Shown: positions 10,167-20,345 of the stretch, one piece after another
How positions within the stretch are numbered: the stretch's first letter is position 1
Layout of the letters: every line of letters starts with the position of its first letter
DNA from: Aspidiotus rigidus
Lineage: Eukaryota; Arthropoda; Insecta; Hemiptera; Diaspididae
Reading direction: 5' to 3'
Length of the DNA: 64,000 bases
NCBI GenBank assembly: GCA_035079385.1
Contig: JAVHKY010000075.1
Span: forward strand, 186,001 to 250,000
The notes under the pieces: model-generated
The model's input: only the letters and a program-made list of their open reading frames with translations
What the model was told of the DNA's origin: nothing
The model's database searches: none
Position numbers and translations under genes: made by a program

Positions 10167-11494
10167 AAAACCCGAAATCAGTAAATTCTAAAATTCACTA
10201 GTCAACACTAGTTGCCACAAATGACTTTAGTCAGATCTAGTTTCGACTAGTTAACTCTAGAATTTACCGTGACCCTCAGCGTTGGAGCTAGTTTTAACTT
10301 AAATAATTTCAGGTAAAACTAGTTTTTACTAGTGAAAACTAGAATTGACTAGTAAAAAGTGAAATAGAGAAGAAATTATGATTGTCAGGGAAAACTAGTT
10401 TTAACTAGTGAAAACAAGAAGGGTGAATCCAATCAGTAAAATGAATTTCTTCCCTAGTACAAATGTAATTGCATTTTTATCAAGGGTGTTGGAGGCATAT
10501 TTTTTTTTAGAGGCGTCCGGAATGAATACAGAAAATGACTCTCCGACTCCGGTTGCCTCCAGTGGACACGTTTGGAGGTGTCTTCTGACCTCCAAAGTAT
10601 GTCTCTGGAAGTACCTCCAAATGCCTCCAGCGCAATTACTGAGATTGGAGAAAATGCCTCCGGAGGCACTGTCGAAGAAACCGAAGACGTCTTTGGAGAC
10701 GCCTCCGAAGGCACTTGTAATGTTGATCAGTGTGACCAGATGTAGCAAATTGGCCTACCAGTGTTGCCAGATGACAGATGATACTCAGAAGGTGTATTTA
10801 AAACTTTGGCCTTTCTCCGAACCGAGCAGCGCTAGCATCAAAGTGGCTGAATGAGGTTTCGAGGAATAGAATACTGTTGAAAAAAGTGCCTCCTAAAGGG
10901 TCTTTGGAAGCACCTCCAAGCCTCTAAGTGGAAGCAAGGTACCTCCGGAGGCAAAATGCTCCAGCCTCCAACATCTTGGTTTAAATCCTCACCATCTTCG
11001 CCTCATTGGAGACGGAGGTAAGGTACCTCCAGAGACAAAGTGCCTCCAGCCTCCAACACCCTTGAATTTTTGTTTTTCACAAAGCTTGTTTGTACTTGGA
11101 TGGTGTGCGTCAATTAGTCACTGTTAGGTTTGCTCTTGTAACATTTATAGACCGACAAATTTGTATGATGTACGGTTTAATGTGTGAATTAAGGAAGAAA
11201 AATTTAGAACTTTTTCGTATATTTTATTCCAGTGTGAGCTACTTATCCTCAAAGTTGAGCAGAACTACCAAATATCTAACAATTTGGCCGAAGTATGTCT
11301 GGAAATACCATCACCTTTTGAACTCAAACAATTTCAATTCATTTCAGTTATAACTAGAATTTACTGATGAATTCAAACAATTTTTTTATTCTAGAATTAA
11401 CTAGTCAAAACTAGTTCTGACTAAAGCCATTTGTGGCAACTAGTTTTGACTAGTGAATTTTAGAATTTACTGATTTCGGGTTTTAACTGTAACA
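10167..11494. mobile_element. 1328-bp element with ~110-bp terminal inverted repeats and TATATA flanks
   Basis: The left end TGTTACAGTTAAAACCCGAA and the right end TTCGGGTTTTAACTGTAACA are exact inverses. The inverted match continues imperfectly for about 100 bp through CTAGTTGCCACAAATG. TATATA sits on both sides (10161-10166 and 11495-11500), consistent with a target duplication. Repeated ACTAGT motifs fill the arms. The frames inside are low-complexity and no transposase is seen, so this is a non-autonomous element. The superfamily is not clear. Confidence 0.75.
10481..11064. mobile_element. Inner 584-bp element rich in CCTCC/GGAGG, nested in the 1.33-kb element
   Basis: The left end CAAGGGTGTTGGAGGC (10481-10496) and the right end GCCTCCAACACCCTTG (11049-11064) are perfect 16-bp inverses. 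The interior carries many CCTCC and GGAGG words, including CCTCCGGAGGC palindromes, and is more GC-rich than its surroundings. The 148-residue open frame across it translates these words and is not a gene. No clear target duplication is visible. Confidence 0.6.
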
Positions 11495-11781
11495 TATATA
11501 TGTTTATTTATTTATCTGTGATTTATATGTATTTATAAATAAGATTTTTTTGTTCCTAGAACTCCTCCGAAACTACCGGATGGATTTTTTTGTGACTTGG
11601 CCATATTGTAGTATTATATTTGAAGATGTGCACCTGCAATTTTTTTGGGGTAGTTCTCGAGAAATTTTCACTTTTTTGAAAAATTTCTCACTATTACAAG
11701 TAGCTGCTTACTTACATTACAAGAAGCGGATTTTCCTATCCTTTTACCACTTTTGTTATCAGTACATGTATTGTGATGCAG

Positions 11782-12594
11782 GCAAAATTTCATTTAGTAT
11801 ACATTTTCGACGAATGTAGCTTGCGCCAAGCCGATCACGCGTCGGTATTTACTGCCATACTCGGAGTAAGAGTGATGCCGCGGGATGTTGAAATATTTTT
11901 GTACTTCTTGGACATGTAAAAATTTTCATTTTCATTTCTAAGACTTAGAAATATATTCAAATGTTGGACTTTGAAATATTTTCAACTGTTGAATTTGAAA
12001 TTATTTTCCAATTGTTGGACTTCAAAATATTTTCATACTTCTACGACTTGTAAAACTTTTCAACTGTTGGACTTGGAATTATTTTCCAATTGTTGGACTT
12101 CAAAATATTTTCATACTTCTTGAACTTGTAAAATTTTTCATTTTCAATTCTTGGACTTGGAAATATTTTCAACTGTTGGACTTAGAATTATTTTCCAATT
12201 GGACTTTGAAATACTTTCACACTTCTTGGACTTGTAAAATTTTTCATATTTGATTGTTTCTCACAGTTGAAAATATTACAATGTCCGACAATCAAAAATG
12301 ATTCTAAGTCCAACAATTGGAAAATAATTCCAAATCCAACACTTGAAAATATTTCCAAGTCCAAGAATTAAAAATGAAAAATTTTGTAAGTCCAAGAAGT
12401 ATGAAAATATTTCAAAGTCTAACAATTGAAAATAAAATGAAAATGAAACATTTTACAAGTCCAAGAAGTAGGAAAATATTTCAAAGTCCCGCGGCACCAT
12501 TCTTACTCCGAATATGGCAGTAAATACCGACGCTTGAACGGCTTGGCACACGCTACATTCGTCGAAAATGTAAGTATACTAAATGAAACTTCGC
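11782..12594. mobile_element. Foldback element with ~100-bp arms and an AT-rich tandem core
   Basis: The left arm runs 11782-11890 (ATTTTCGACGAATGTAGC, GTCGGTATTTACTGCCATA). It is the near-exact inverse of 12480-12594 (TATGGCAGTAAATACCGAC, GCTACATTCGTCGAAAAT). The core repeats TTGGACTTGAAAATATTTTC-like words in one orientation on the left half and inverted on the right half. The whole 0.8 kb can therefore fold as one long hairpin. No coding capacity. Confidence 0.7.
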
Positions 12595-14830
12595 GTGATG
12601 AAGAACCTTTCATCATTCAACAGGTTCATTCCCGGTTCATTCTTGACCAAGGTTCCATTGAATTTTATTTTCGATGATATTTCATTCAAATTTAGTACAT
12701 AGGTATTAATTTAAAGAGAAGGAGTGTCTCTCTCAATGATTTTTGCATTGTGAGAAGAAAAGTCGTGTATCGATAAATGCGATTTGGGAGACCGTCAACT
12801 AATTAGCCTCTTGACATGAAACAAGCTCGACTTTGTGTCTCTGGACTAGACTTGTTGGCTTTTGTTTTTCTTGAGGGCCCATTGTCGGGGATGAAAAATG
12901 TTCATCATTTGTGATATTGTGAACTTGACTCATCTTACTTCTTGGATTAAGAAGACTCGTTTTAAAACAATGTGAGTAGCCTCAGGGCGATGTGTAATTT
13001 TCTTTCTTGTTTACGCCTCGATCATGAACCCTCTCTTCATCTTTCTCGCTCTCATGCAGTCGCAGTCGACCTGCAACCTAATAAAAAATGTAAACATTGT
13101 CAAGACCATACACATTGAGAAATAATACATGGTTTGTATAACGATTGAAAAGAATAAACAGCGATGATGTAGAGAAGACTGCTCATGTAAAAGTATAGGA
13201 TTTCAATGGGTAGGTGTTCGTTCCCGGAAACAAACAATCGGAGAATAACTGCCATCGAAAATCACCGAGATTTGCAGGCGTCCGTAGGATAATTCGGCTT
13301 TTCAATGCTTCGTGCGAATCTACGCGATGCTTATGTGCGTCTGTTGATTGTGCATTTCATTATTCCATTTGTTCGATCTTTTGTCGGCATTTCTCCTGCG
13401 TCGCATTGGCGCTAAGACGACGTACGGGTTTTCGGCGCGTACGATTTCTTAAAATTATCAGTTTACATAAAATTACGCAACGATTTGATAAATGTATAAT
13501 TTTTTTGAATTCGTTAAGTATATGTAAATATAGTATCCGGCGCCCACGTAATTTCATTCGTTGCGAGGGGGCGATATGATAGAAAACTTAAGACTAATGT
13601 ACGAATTAATTTTTCGTAAAACTACTTTTCTTCGATAGCGTACAGCCTGCGCGGCGGAACTAAAGTTCTCGAATGAGCTTTTAATAATCTTAATGGTTTC
13701 GTTTTTCAAACTGCCGTAAATATTTCAATATTTTCATGTATTTAATTTCGTTCTTCGGAACCTCCCCTCGTAATTCATTTGTAATAAAAAACCAAAACTT
13801 AATGAATTTGCAAAAATGGAACGACGTAAACAGATGGTAAAGCACTTGCAGTACTACGTGCGTCAGGCCTACGACTAGAAAATTAAGTCGAATACGATAC
13901 CCTAATTGGACGATCTATATATTAATGTCGAATCGATGAAATGGAGCGAATTTTTTTAAACCTCGCTGTGGACTACATCGCCTATGACTTTGAAAAAGAG
14001 ACAAGTTCGGCCATTACACCCATTCATCGAGACCTAGGTACATACAGTACCCAAACACTATACAGTCTATATACTTTACAGAATTTCAATTTGTGCGTAA
14101 CGAGCTCAGTTAACGGGAACAAATTCAATACTGAACTCCATAATATTGGCAATAGAGCGACGGCTATGTAGAATCTGTTTCCTAACATTGCGTACAATAG
14201 GTTACAATCTATACTACAACTGGGTAAATAAACACAGTTGTTGTCGCAAGAGTAATAATAAAAATATGAAGGGAAAAACCGAAACATTTTAAAACATTCA
14301 GGCTTTATCATACACAATAATACTGCACAATTGATATGTACGTTAACTATTGCATACATCGTATATATTACGCAATAATTTTATGGCCTGCGAGCGTCAT
14401 CGACATTTAGGTACGATATTCTCATCGTCCAAAAATCTCTTGGAGTAAGCCGAACCAATTTCTGTATCTATGTGCAACATAACGTACCTATATCGATTTT
14501 CGATTAGTTCTTTGTCGATTTGTTGTTTGATTATTCATAAATCATACATGCAACCTGTCTCGCTCGTATCGCTGTTACAATTTCAGTTATTTCTAATCAG
14601 ATTTTAAATAACCGAAAAGTGTTTTCCAGTGGTGTACACTTGCATTTAATTGGGCAAATCAAAGAAAGACAAAACTTGACTCTCAACTTTTTAAGAGATT
14701 ACGAACAATTGAATGTCGTTTTCCTATCATCGAAAATTCCATTGTAAAATCGTCTGGAAAATGTTCGCAAATTTTTTTTATTTTTAATATTTACGAGCTA
14801 TGCGACTGTTTAAAAGGGTCATTAACTTGC
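12595..14830. other. Unique sequence; no gene assigned
   Basis: No repeat structure apart from 12700-12770, which matches 7425-7500. Open frames of 65-121 codons occur (13214-13579 plus, 14024-14359 minus), but neither has a recognisable motif and they overlap oppositely oriented frames of similar length. CG dinucleotides are fairly common around 13240-13680. Confidence 0.35.
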
Positions 14831-14831
14831 G

Positions 14832-15090
14832 TTAATTTGATAATATTACAACAGTGACAAGAGATAGGTAGAATGTAGACACTTGAGGGAGTTGGAGACA
14901 GTTTCGCAGTCGTTGAATAGAGCGGACGTTATAGATGAGAAACCGCAGACAGGCAGAGCGTTCGTTTTGGAAAACAGGACATGACAAGAGATGTTGATGT
15001 GTCAGGTTATCTGAATAGCATAGCAGCGGAAAAGCGTGAAGACCTACGCCGGGTAAGGCCAATCCTACGACGAGTAAGGATGACTTCTTT
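14832..15090 (-). pseudogene. Decayed LINE C-terminal fragment
   Basis: The minus strand reads AFPLLCYSDNLTHQHLLSCP followed by VFQNERSACLRFL, which resembles the C-terminal Cys/His knuckle plus arginine-rich tail of Jockey/R1-type LINE proteins (C..D..TH.HLL..CP). Only about 75 codons remain and there is no upstream reverse transcriptase. It abuts the foldback element starting at 15130. Confidence 0.35.
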
Positions 15091-15369
15091 GTGGCGAAAG
15101 TTTCTATTGAAAGAGGACCATGAGGATAGGGCTCCGTTTCCCCAACCCCCCCATGACGGAATTTTGAGTCGCGACTAATCCCATAATTTTGTTCACATTT
15201 TGTTCAATTTTGTTCACTCGTCGTTTCCCCACTACAGCCATTTCAAATTTGGGGGGGCTGAGGAAATGCAGCCCCCCTATCTCCAAATTTTGGGTTCAAA
15301 TCAATGTGATAATTTTGTTCACATTTTGTTCAATTTTCTTCAGGAAACTTTGGATTTTGTTCGCTACAT

Positions 15370-15680
15370 ACATTTTTGGCCCTTTTTGGTGTTTTGAAGA
15401 GCTGTTTAAGCATTTTTTTCGGACTCAGCGCAAAATTCCACTTGAAAATCCAATTAAATTTTAAAAGTTTGAACAAGTATCCAATTCGGGGAAATTTTGA
15501 CCTTTTTTGGGCCCATTATCCCATGTCGGTGCTTCGAAGAATTTTTTGAACATTTTCTTCGGACTCAGCGCGAAATTCCACTTAAAAATCGAATTACAAT
15601 TCAAAAGTTTGAACGATTTTCCGAATTGGGAGAATTTCAATTCTTTTTGGGCCTATTAACCCATTTTGGTGCTTCTTAGG
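15370..15680 (+). repeat. 140-bp tandem repeat, about two copies
   Basis: Equivalent landmarks fall 140 bp apart: GTTTTGAAGA 15391, GCTTCGAAGA 15531, GCTTCTTAGG 15671; and GGACTCAGCG at 15421 and 15561. It lies in the loop of the 15130-16452 foldback. Confidence 0.75.
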
Positions 15681-15824
15681 ATTTTCTTACTATTTTTCTC
15701 ATTTTCCCCGTCCAAATCCACCTAAGAAACAATAATTTGATTATTAAAATTTTCGAAATTCAGCTCAATACTGTAAATTAATTTATTTTCAAGCCCTATT
15801 TTGGGAACCCCTAGCGAGTAGGTG

Positions 15825-16024
15825 AATTTTCGGCACATTTTGGTCCATAACTAGGCTCAGAAAAGTCGTAGAAAGTTCGCATATGGCTCGAATTAAAGAT
15901 AAAATTGAGATGCAAAATTCGTTCATTTAAACTATACGTCTAACGTTTTGCGTTTTCGCGCTACCACAAATTTAGCGCAAACATCCATTTAACCGGTAAA
16001 ATCTTTCTGGTCCACCCTGTATAC
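15825..16024. mobile_element. Right half of the 19700-20269 foldback family
   Basis: It matches the right arm of the complete element (GGCACATTTTGGTCCATAAC, AGTCGTAGAAAGTT, CATCCATTTAACCGG) and ends CCACCCTGTATA. It contributes the innermost part of the larger foldback at 15130-16452. The left arm is not present here. Confidence 0.55.
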
Positions 16025-16452
16025 ATTTCCTTAGGCCCCAAAATGTTAAATGTATGTAGCGGAGAAATGATGGGTGAACAAAATCCAAAGTTTCCTGAAC
16101 AAAATTGAACAAAATTATCACATTGATTTGAACCCAAAATTCGGAGATGGGGGGCTGCATTTCCCCAGCCCCCCGAAATTCGAAATGGCTATAGCGAGGA
16201 AACGACGAGTGAACAAAATTTAAAATTTGCTGAACAAAATTGAACAAAATGTGAACAAAATTATCACATGGATTTGAACCCAAAATTCGAAGATGGGGGG
16301 GCTGCATTTTCTCAACCCCCCCCCCCCCAAGCTTGAAATGGCTACAGCGGGGAAACGAGTGAACAAAATTTAAAATTTGTTGAACAAAATTGAACAAAAT
16401 TATGGCATTAGTCGCGACTCAAAATTCCGTCACGGGGGGGGGGGATGGAGCC

Positions 16453-18100
16453 ACGAAATAGGGAAGCTGCTTTTGATTGATCTTAGTTTGTTGTGAGGTA
16501 ATTTTTCCAGAGTGCTAGCCAAGAAGCTAGGATTTTAGAAGTTGTATGCTGGTGAATAATTGAATCGGTAATTTTCAGTGAGAGGAGGGGGAGCTGCTTC
16601 AACACCGAGATTGAGGTTAGGATTCGTACGGAATGCTCCTAGGGTCATTCTGAGAGTTTTTGATTAAACTGTGTTTACTAATCGAAAATTACACTTGTTG
16701 GATGAGGAATAGATCGAGGAGCCGTATAATCCAATTGGAAGCGATTGACGCTGTAAGTAATTTCCGGTCGCATTCTAGATGGGGATGGGATAAATACTTC
16801 AGAATATTGGTGGCATTCAGGCATTTGGCTTTAAGCGATTTTATGTGAGAAATCTAAGAAAGTTTGTGATAAAAAAAAAAAATAAAATAAAATTCATAAC
16901 GCTTAAGAATTTTGATGAAAAGGCTTTGAAGGAGAAGAGAAGGTAGAGGAATCTGAGAGCGGCGATTTCGCTTGAAGATAACGACACCATTTTTGTCCTA
17001 GGAGAAGCGAGAGCGGCCACGGCCTGAAGCACATACAGATATTTCATCAAAAGTTTGATGGAGGAGTCGAATTGAAGGTTTGAAGACTGAATAGAAATGT
17101 CGCGACCATCAGCAAAAAGGTGTTGCCTGAGGGGAAAAAAGGTAGAAGTTGTGATGTCATTCATAGCTAACAAAGAAAATGGAGCACTCCAAACTTATCC
17201 TTCAGGACTCCGTTCTGGATGGTTTGGTGGAAAAAGTGTTAATCTTTGATCCTAACTGTCGTAGATCTGTCGTACAACAAACTGTGTAAAAGCTTTAGGA
17301 GGTTGCCTTTGAGACCTATGATATTATGTAATTTTATTTTCATTTTATTTATACATTTTTGTGTACCCGCATACCGCCTATTTGGGCAAACACGATAGAA
17401 AGAAAAAAAAGGATAAAAATAATGGTAATAATAAAGATGACGAACGATAAAGATACATGGAGCAGCCTGTTGAAGAACAAAGAAGATGGTGTAGAAGGTA
17501 GAGTTCTAATTCTTTGCATTGGTAATTAGTTGTTGGAGGGGATTTTCTCCTTAATCATAAAGAAATTACATAAAAATTGATTGGAACAAACTTGTCTTTG
17601 TGATGTTTGTGAATACATTCGCGTACTCATCATGCATAGAGCTAGAGAAAGGAAGTTGGACAATTTAAAAATTGGAGGAGCAATAAATAACCGCAAAGTT
17701 CAAGTTTGGAGAAAAAATAACAAAAGTTTATTGAAGAAAAGATTCGAACAAGGAAAAAACTGCCAATAGTTAAATCATCAAACATTTTAAGCCGAATCCG
17801 CATCATTGAAAATAATATTGCCAACACTCCAACCTCGGTGCTAGAATTTTTTTAAATTCTAAATTCTGACTCTTTATTGGAGAAAAGAAATTTTCCACTC
17901 ATCTTTATATTATAACAATATATTTAGTTTTTTTTTCTAAATCTAAGCCAAAAGATACCTTTTAGTTTTTAAAGAAATTATTCACTGCATTTAGCGTCGT
18001 CGTTTCGAGAATATTTTGAATGAGCAAGGAACTGCAACGAAATCACCGTTGTTCCTGGGACAGAGCTGCAATTAGATTGTTGGGAAGTTGGCAATCAGCT
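16453..18100. other. No gene assigned
   Basis: Unique-looking sequence with A/T runs. A 110-codon minus-strand frame (16841-17173) and shorter plus frames carry no recognised motif. No tandem or inverted structure was seen. Confidence 0.35.
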
Positions 18101-18107
18101 TGACAAC

Positions 18108-18736
18108 TTATTTCAATAGCTCACTCGGGACATCAGCAGGATTAACAAACTTTCCTTGGTCTGGTTTCTCACAGATGAGATGTTTCTCAATACGATCTAG
18201 CCATGCATTTCTGGCAGCGATATTCGATTGCCGAGCATTGTTCATTTCTTCGATTATATTTTATTTTCTTTCTCAATTATACCATTCATCGCGGCCTTAA
18301 TCGAGTTGAAATCACACTGAGCTGCTGCTGGGTCAGCCTTTCTTAGACCGTCTTCACCTTGCTTCTCCAGTTCTATTTCTTCTTCTTTGCGTTGAATTTC
18401 GACAGCACGAACCAAACCTTCGGCAGTGACATCATTCAAAAGAATAGCCATCCTGCTGAATGGTGAAACAATGAAATGTTCAAAGATATCCCATGCTCGC
18501 TGATTGGGATTTTCTGTCCCCGATGCAAACGCGTTCATCATTCCGTCAAAGATTTGACGCATTCTGCGAGAAGTTCCTGGTTTGCTCTTGTAAGAGAGTC
18601 GTCGGGAAAATCCATTAGTTATCTCATTCATCCATTCCAATTCGTCATCTGTAAGACAGCTAGCCGTAAGAGTCTTCACCTCAGTGAGCAATAAGGTCGC
18701 TGCAATTATAGCTGGATTATTCTTCTCTTCTTCCAT
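18108..18736 (-). pseudogene. Broken coding segment of unknown family (two frames)
   Basis: The minus frame 18736-18254 encodes 160 residues with ordinary protein-like composition: MEEEKNNPAIIAATLLLTEV at the start, AWDIFEHFIVSPFSRMAILL near the middle, and a charged helix EIQRKEEEIELEKQGEDGL. It stops at 18254. A second frame follows (ATG 18245, stop 18108) with 45 residues that continue in the same style (NIAARNAWLDRIEKHL, NPADVPSELLK). This suggests a frameshift in one ancestral protein of about 210 residues. No intron junction explains the break. About 100 bp upstream on the same strand, TGGTGGCAGAGTG (18852-18840) follows GTGAAAACA, which could be an LTR end plus tRNA primer site. If so, this is a retrotransposon gag remnant. 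An endogenous viral origin is another option. I recognise no family. Confidence 0.45.
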
Positions 18737-18852
18737 GTTTCACCCTTTTCCTCTTCCGTTTTATATCTTGTCTTAATAGTATCGATTGAAGGTCTCCCGA
18801 CTTGTTACAGATCCCGACAATCTAGTAAAGACGCGATCACACTCTGCCACCA

Positions 18853-19430
18853 AAACTGTTTTCACCGACTACAGCCTATTACATCCAAAGACAAGAAAAA
18901 TTATCAAAACAGAACATGTTCGCTTTAATGAGTCAAAAGTGTAAGTATAGGTATTTCTAAAGAAATGTGATGAAGAGGATTCGGATGTTGACTTGAATAC
19001 GATGGTTTCTTGAGTTCGAAACTGAGAGTTAAAACTCGAACAATACTTTTGTAGCTGAAGATGAAACAACAGCTTATCTCATGAGTCATAGTGAAAAAAA
19101 TGATGAAATAGAAGAGAAGATGAGTAAAAATCGATCAAAAAATGATTTAGTGTCAGCGAGACATTAAATAACGGAACAAATTTTTTAAAGTGAGAGTGAA
19201 AAATATCACTTTACATATCGTGTATACTTGCTGAAACTAACATGATCCAATAATAATAGAAGAAGCTTTATCCAGACATGATCCTCGCTGCCTACTTCGG
19301 CAGCTACTCGGGATTGCCTTCATTTTAACTGTGTTAATCGGGGCAAACGGAACCTGTTTCATTACTTCTTCTAAATAAGGTTTAAAATTTGTTCCTCCCC
19401 ATCTTGGGAGTTTAAGTTCGAAAGTATTTT
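18853..19430. other. No gene seen
   Basis: AT-rich sequence with no recognisable exon. If the upstream primer-site idea is right, part of it could be a decayed LTR, but no second LTR copy is visible in the window. Confidence 0.3.
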
Positions 19431-20345
19431 TCCAAGCTTCCTATCATCAGATACAGCTTAACATGCACATTTTTTTCAAGTGTAGCTTGAAAGTCGACAT
19501 TTTTTCTAGTCCTCTCCTATCACCTACAGCTCCCAGGTCGAAATTTTTCTCAAGTCCTTTTCCCATCATAGCTGGAAAATCCAAATTTTTCAAAATCCCC
19601 CTTCCTATCATCTTTAGCTCCGAAGCAAAAATTTTTCCAAGTCCTTTTCCCATCATAAATAGCGTAAAAGTTGAAATTTTTTCAAGTCCTCTCCAACCAT
19701 ATAACGGGTAGACCAGAAAGATGTTACCAGTTAAATGGGAGTTTGCTCTAAATTCACTCCAACGCAAAAACGCGAAACGTTAGACGTATACTTCAAATTT
19801 ACAAAATTTGTATCTCAATTTCATCTTCAATTTGCGTCCCTACTAAACTTTCTACGACTCTTCCGAGTCGAGTTATGGATCAAAAAGTGCCAAAAATTGA
19901 CCAATTTGCCAAAATTCTCAAAAATTAAAAATAGTTTGAACTTCCATATTTTCCTTGATTTGAAAGTGAAATTTAACGCTGATTCCGAAAAAAATATCTA
20001 AATAACCCTATGAAGCTTAAAAAAGGGTGAATTTTCAATTTTTCATTTCGAAAATCTTGGCAAAATGGTCAATTTTTGGCACATTTTGGTCCATAACTCG
20101 GCTCAAAAAAGTCGTAGAAAGTTGAGTAGGGGCACAAATTGAAGATAAAATTGAGATACAAATTTTGTAGATTTGAAGTATACGTCTAACATTCTGCATT
20201 TTTACGCTAGAACAGATCCAGTGCAAACTCCCATTTAACTGGAAACATTTTTTTGCCCCACCCAGTATAGCTGGAGAGTCGACATTTTTCCAAATCCGTC
20301 TCCTATCTCCTATAGCTCCGAGAACGAGATCTTTCTAAATCCCAC
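19430..20345. repeat. 43-bp tandem array, interrupted by a foldback element
   Basis: About six units lie in 19430-19700 (TTTTTTCAAGTCCTCTCC, CCCATCATAAATAGC and variants). The series resumes at 20270 with GCTGGAGAGTCGACATTTTT and continues to about 20345. The break falls inside the TATATAGCT part of a unit, exactly where the foldback element sits. Frames on both strands translate the repeat. Confidence 0.7.
19700..20269. mobile_element. Complete 570-bp foldback MITE with ~42-bp ends
   Basis: The left CCAGTTAAATGGGAGTTTGC (19728-19747) is the perfect inverse of GCAAACTCCCATTTAACTGG (20223-20242). The outer 27 bp on each side also pair imperfectly (GGGTAGACCAGAAAGATGTT against AACATTTTTTTGCCCCACCC). 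The inverted match continues inward for about 190 bp per arm. TA lies at both outer edges, consistent with TA target duplication. No transposase, so it is non-autonomous. Half copies occur at 1-235 and 15825-16024. Confidence 0.8.

Larger units (their letters stand above)
10010..11690. repeat. Dispersed repeat family, copy 3, split by a 1.33-kb element
   Basis: The left part (10016-10166) has the CTTTTCTAACTAGAAAAG palindrome, GAACTTTCTCGACATTCTAG and AGGTCCTAGATCACAACTGG. The right part (11495-11645) has ACTCCTCCGAAACTACCGGATGG-like sequence (written in part: AAACTACCGGATGG), then GAAGATGTGCACCTGCAATT. These join in copy 2 without a gap, so the intervening sequence is an insertion. Confidence 0.65.
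15130..16452. mobile_element. 1.3-kb foldback element with G/C homopolymer ends and internal repeats
   Basis: The left arm is 15130-15380 and the right arm 16030-16452. The outer pair is GGCTCC/GGAGCC, then GACGGAATTTTGAGTCGCGA inverted at about 16407-16434. Arms share ATAATTTTGTTCACATTTTG and GGGTTCAAATC-type words. The right arm is longer because it holds an extra internal duplication of about 150 bp (16110 and 16259 start equivalent units). A 140-bp tandem repeat (15370-15680) and a right half of the 19700-20269 family (15825-16024) sit in the loop. Confidence 0.65.

Noticed and set aside
10408..10854. A 148-codon plus frame and overlapping minus frames
   Set aside because: All translate the CCTCC/GGAGG words of a foldback element; amino-acid content is repetitive and frames exist on both strands.
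15972..16397. A 141-codon minus frame with repeated FNFVQ and QPPIS-like words
   Set aside because: It is a translation of the duplicated arm of the 15130-16452 foldback element.
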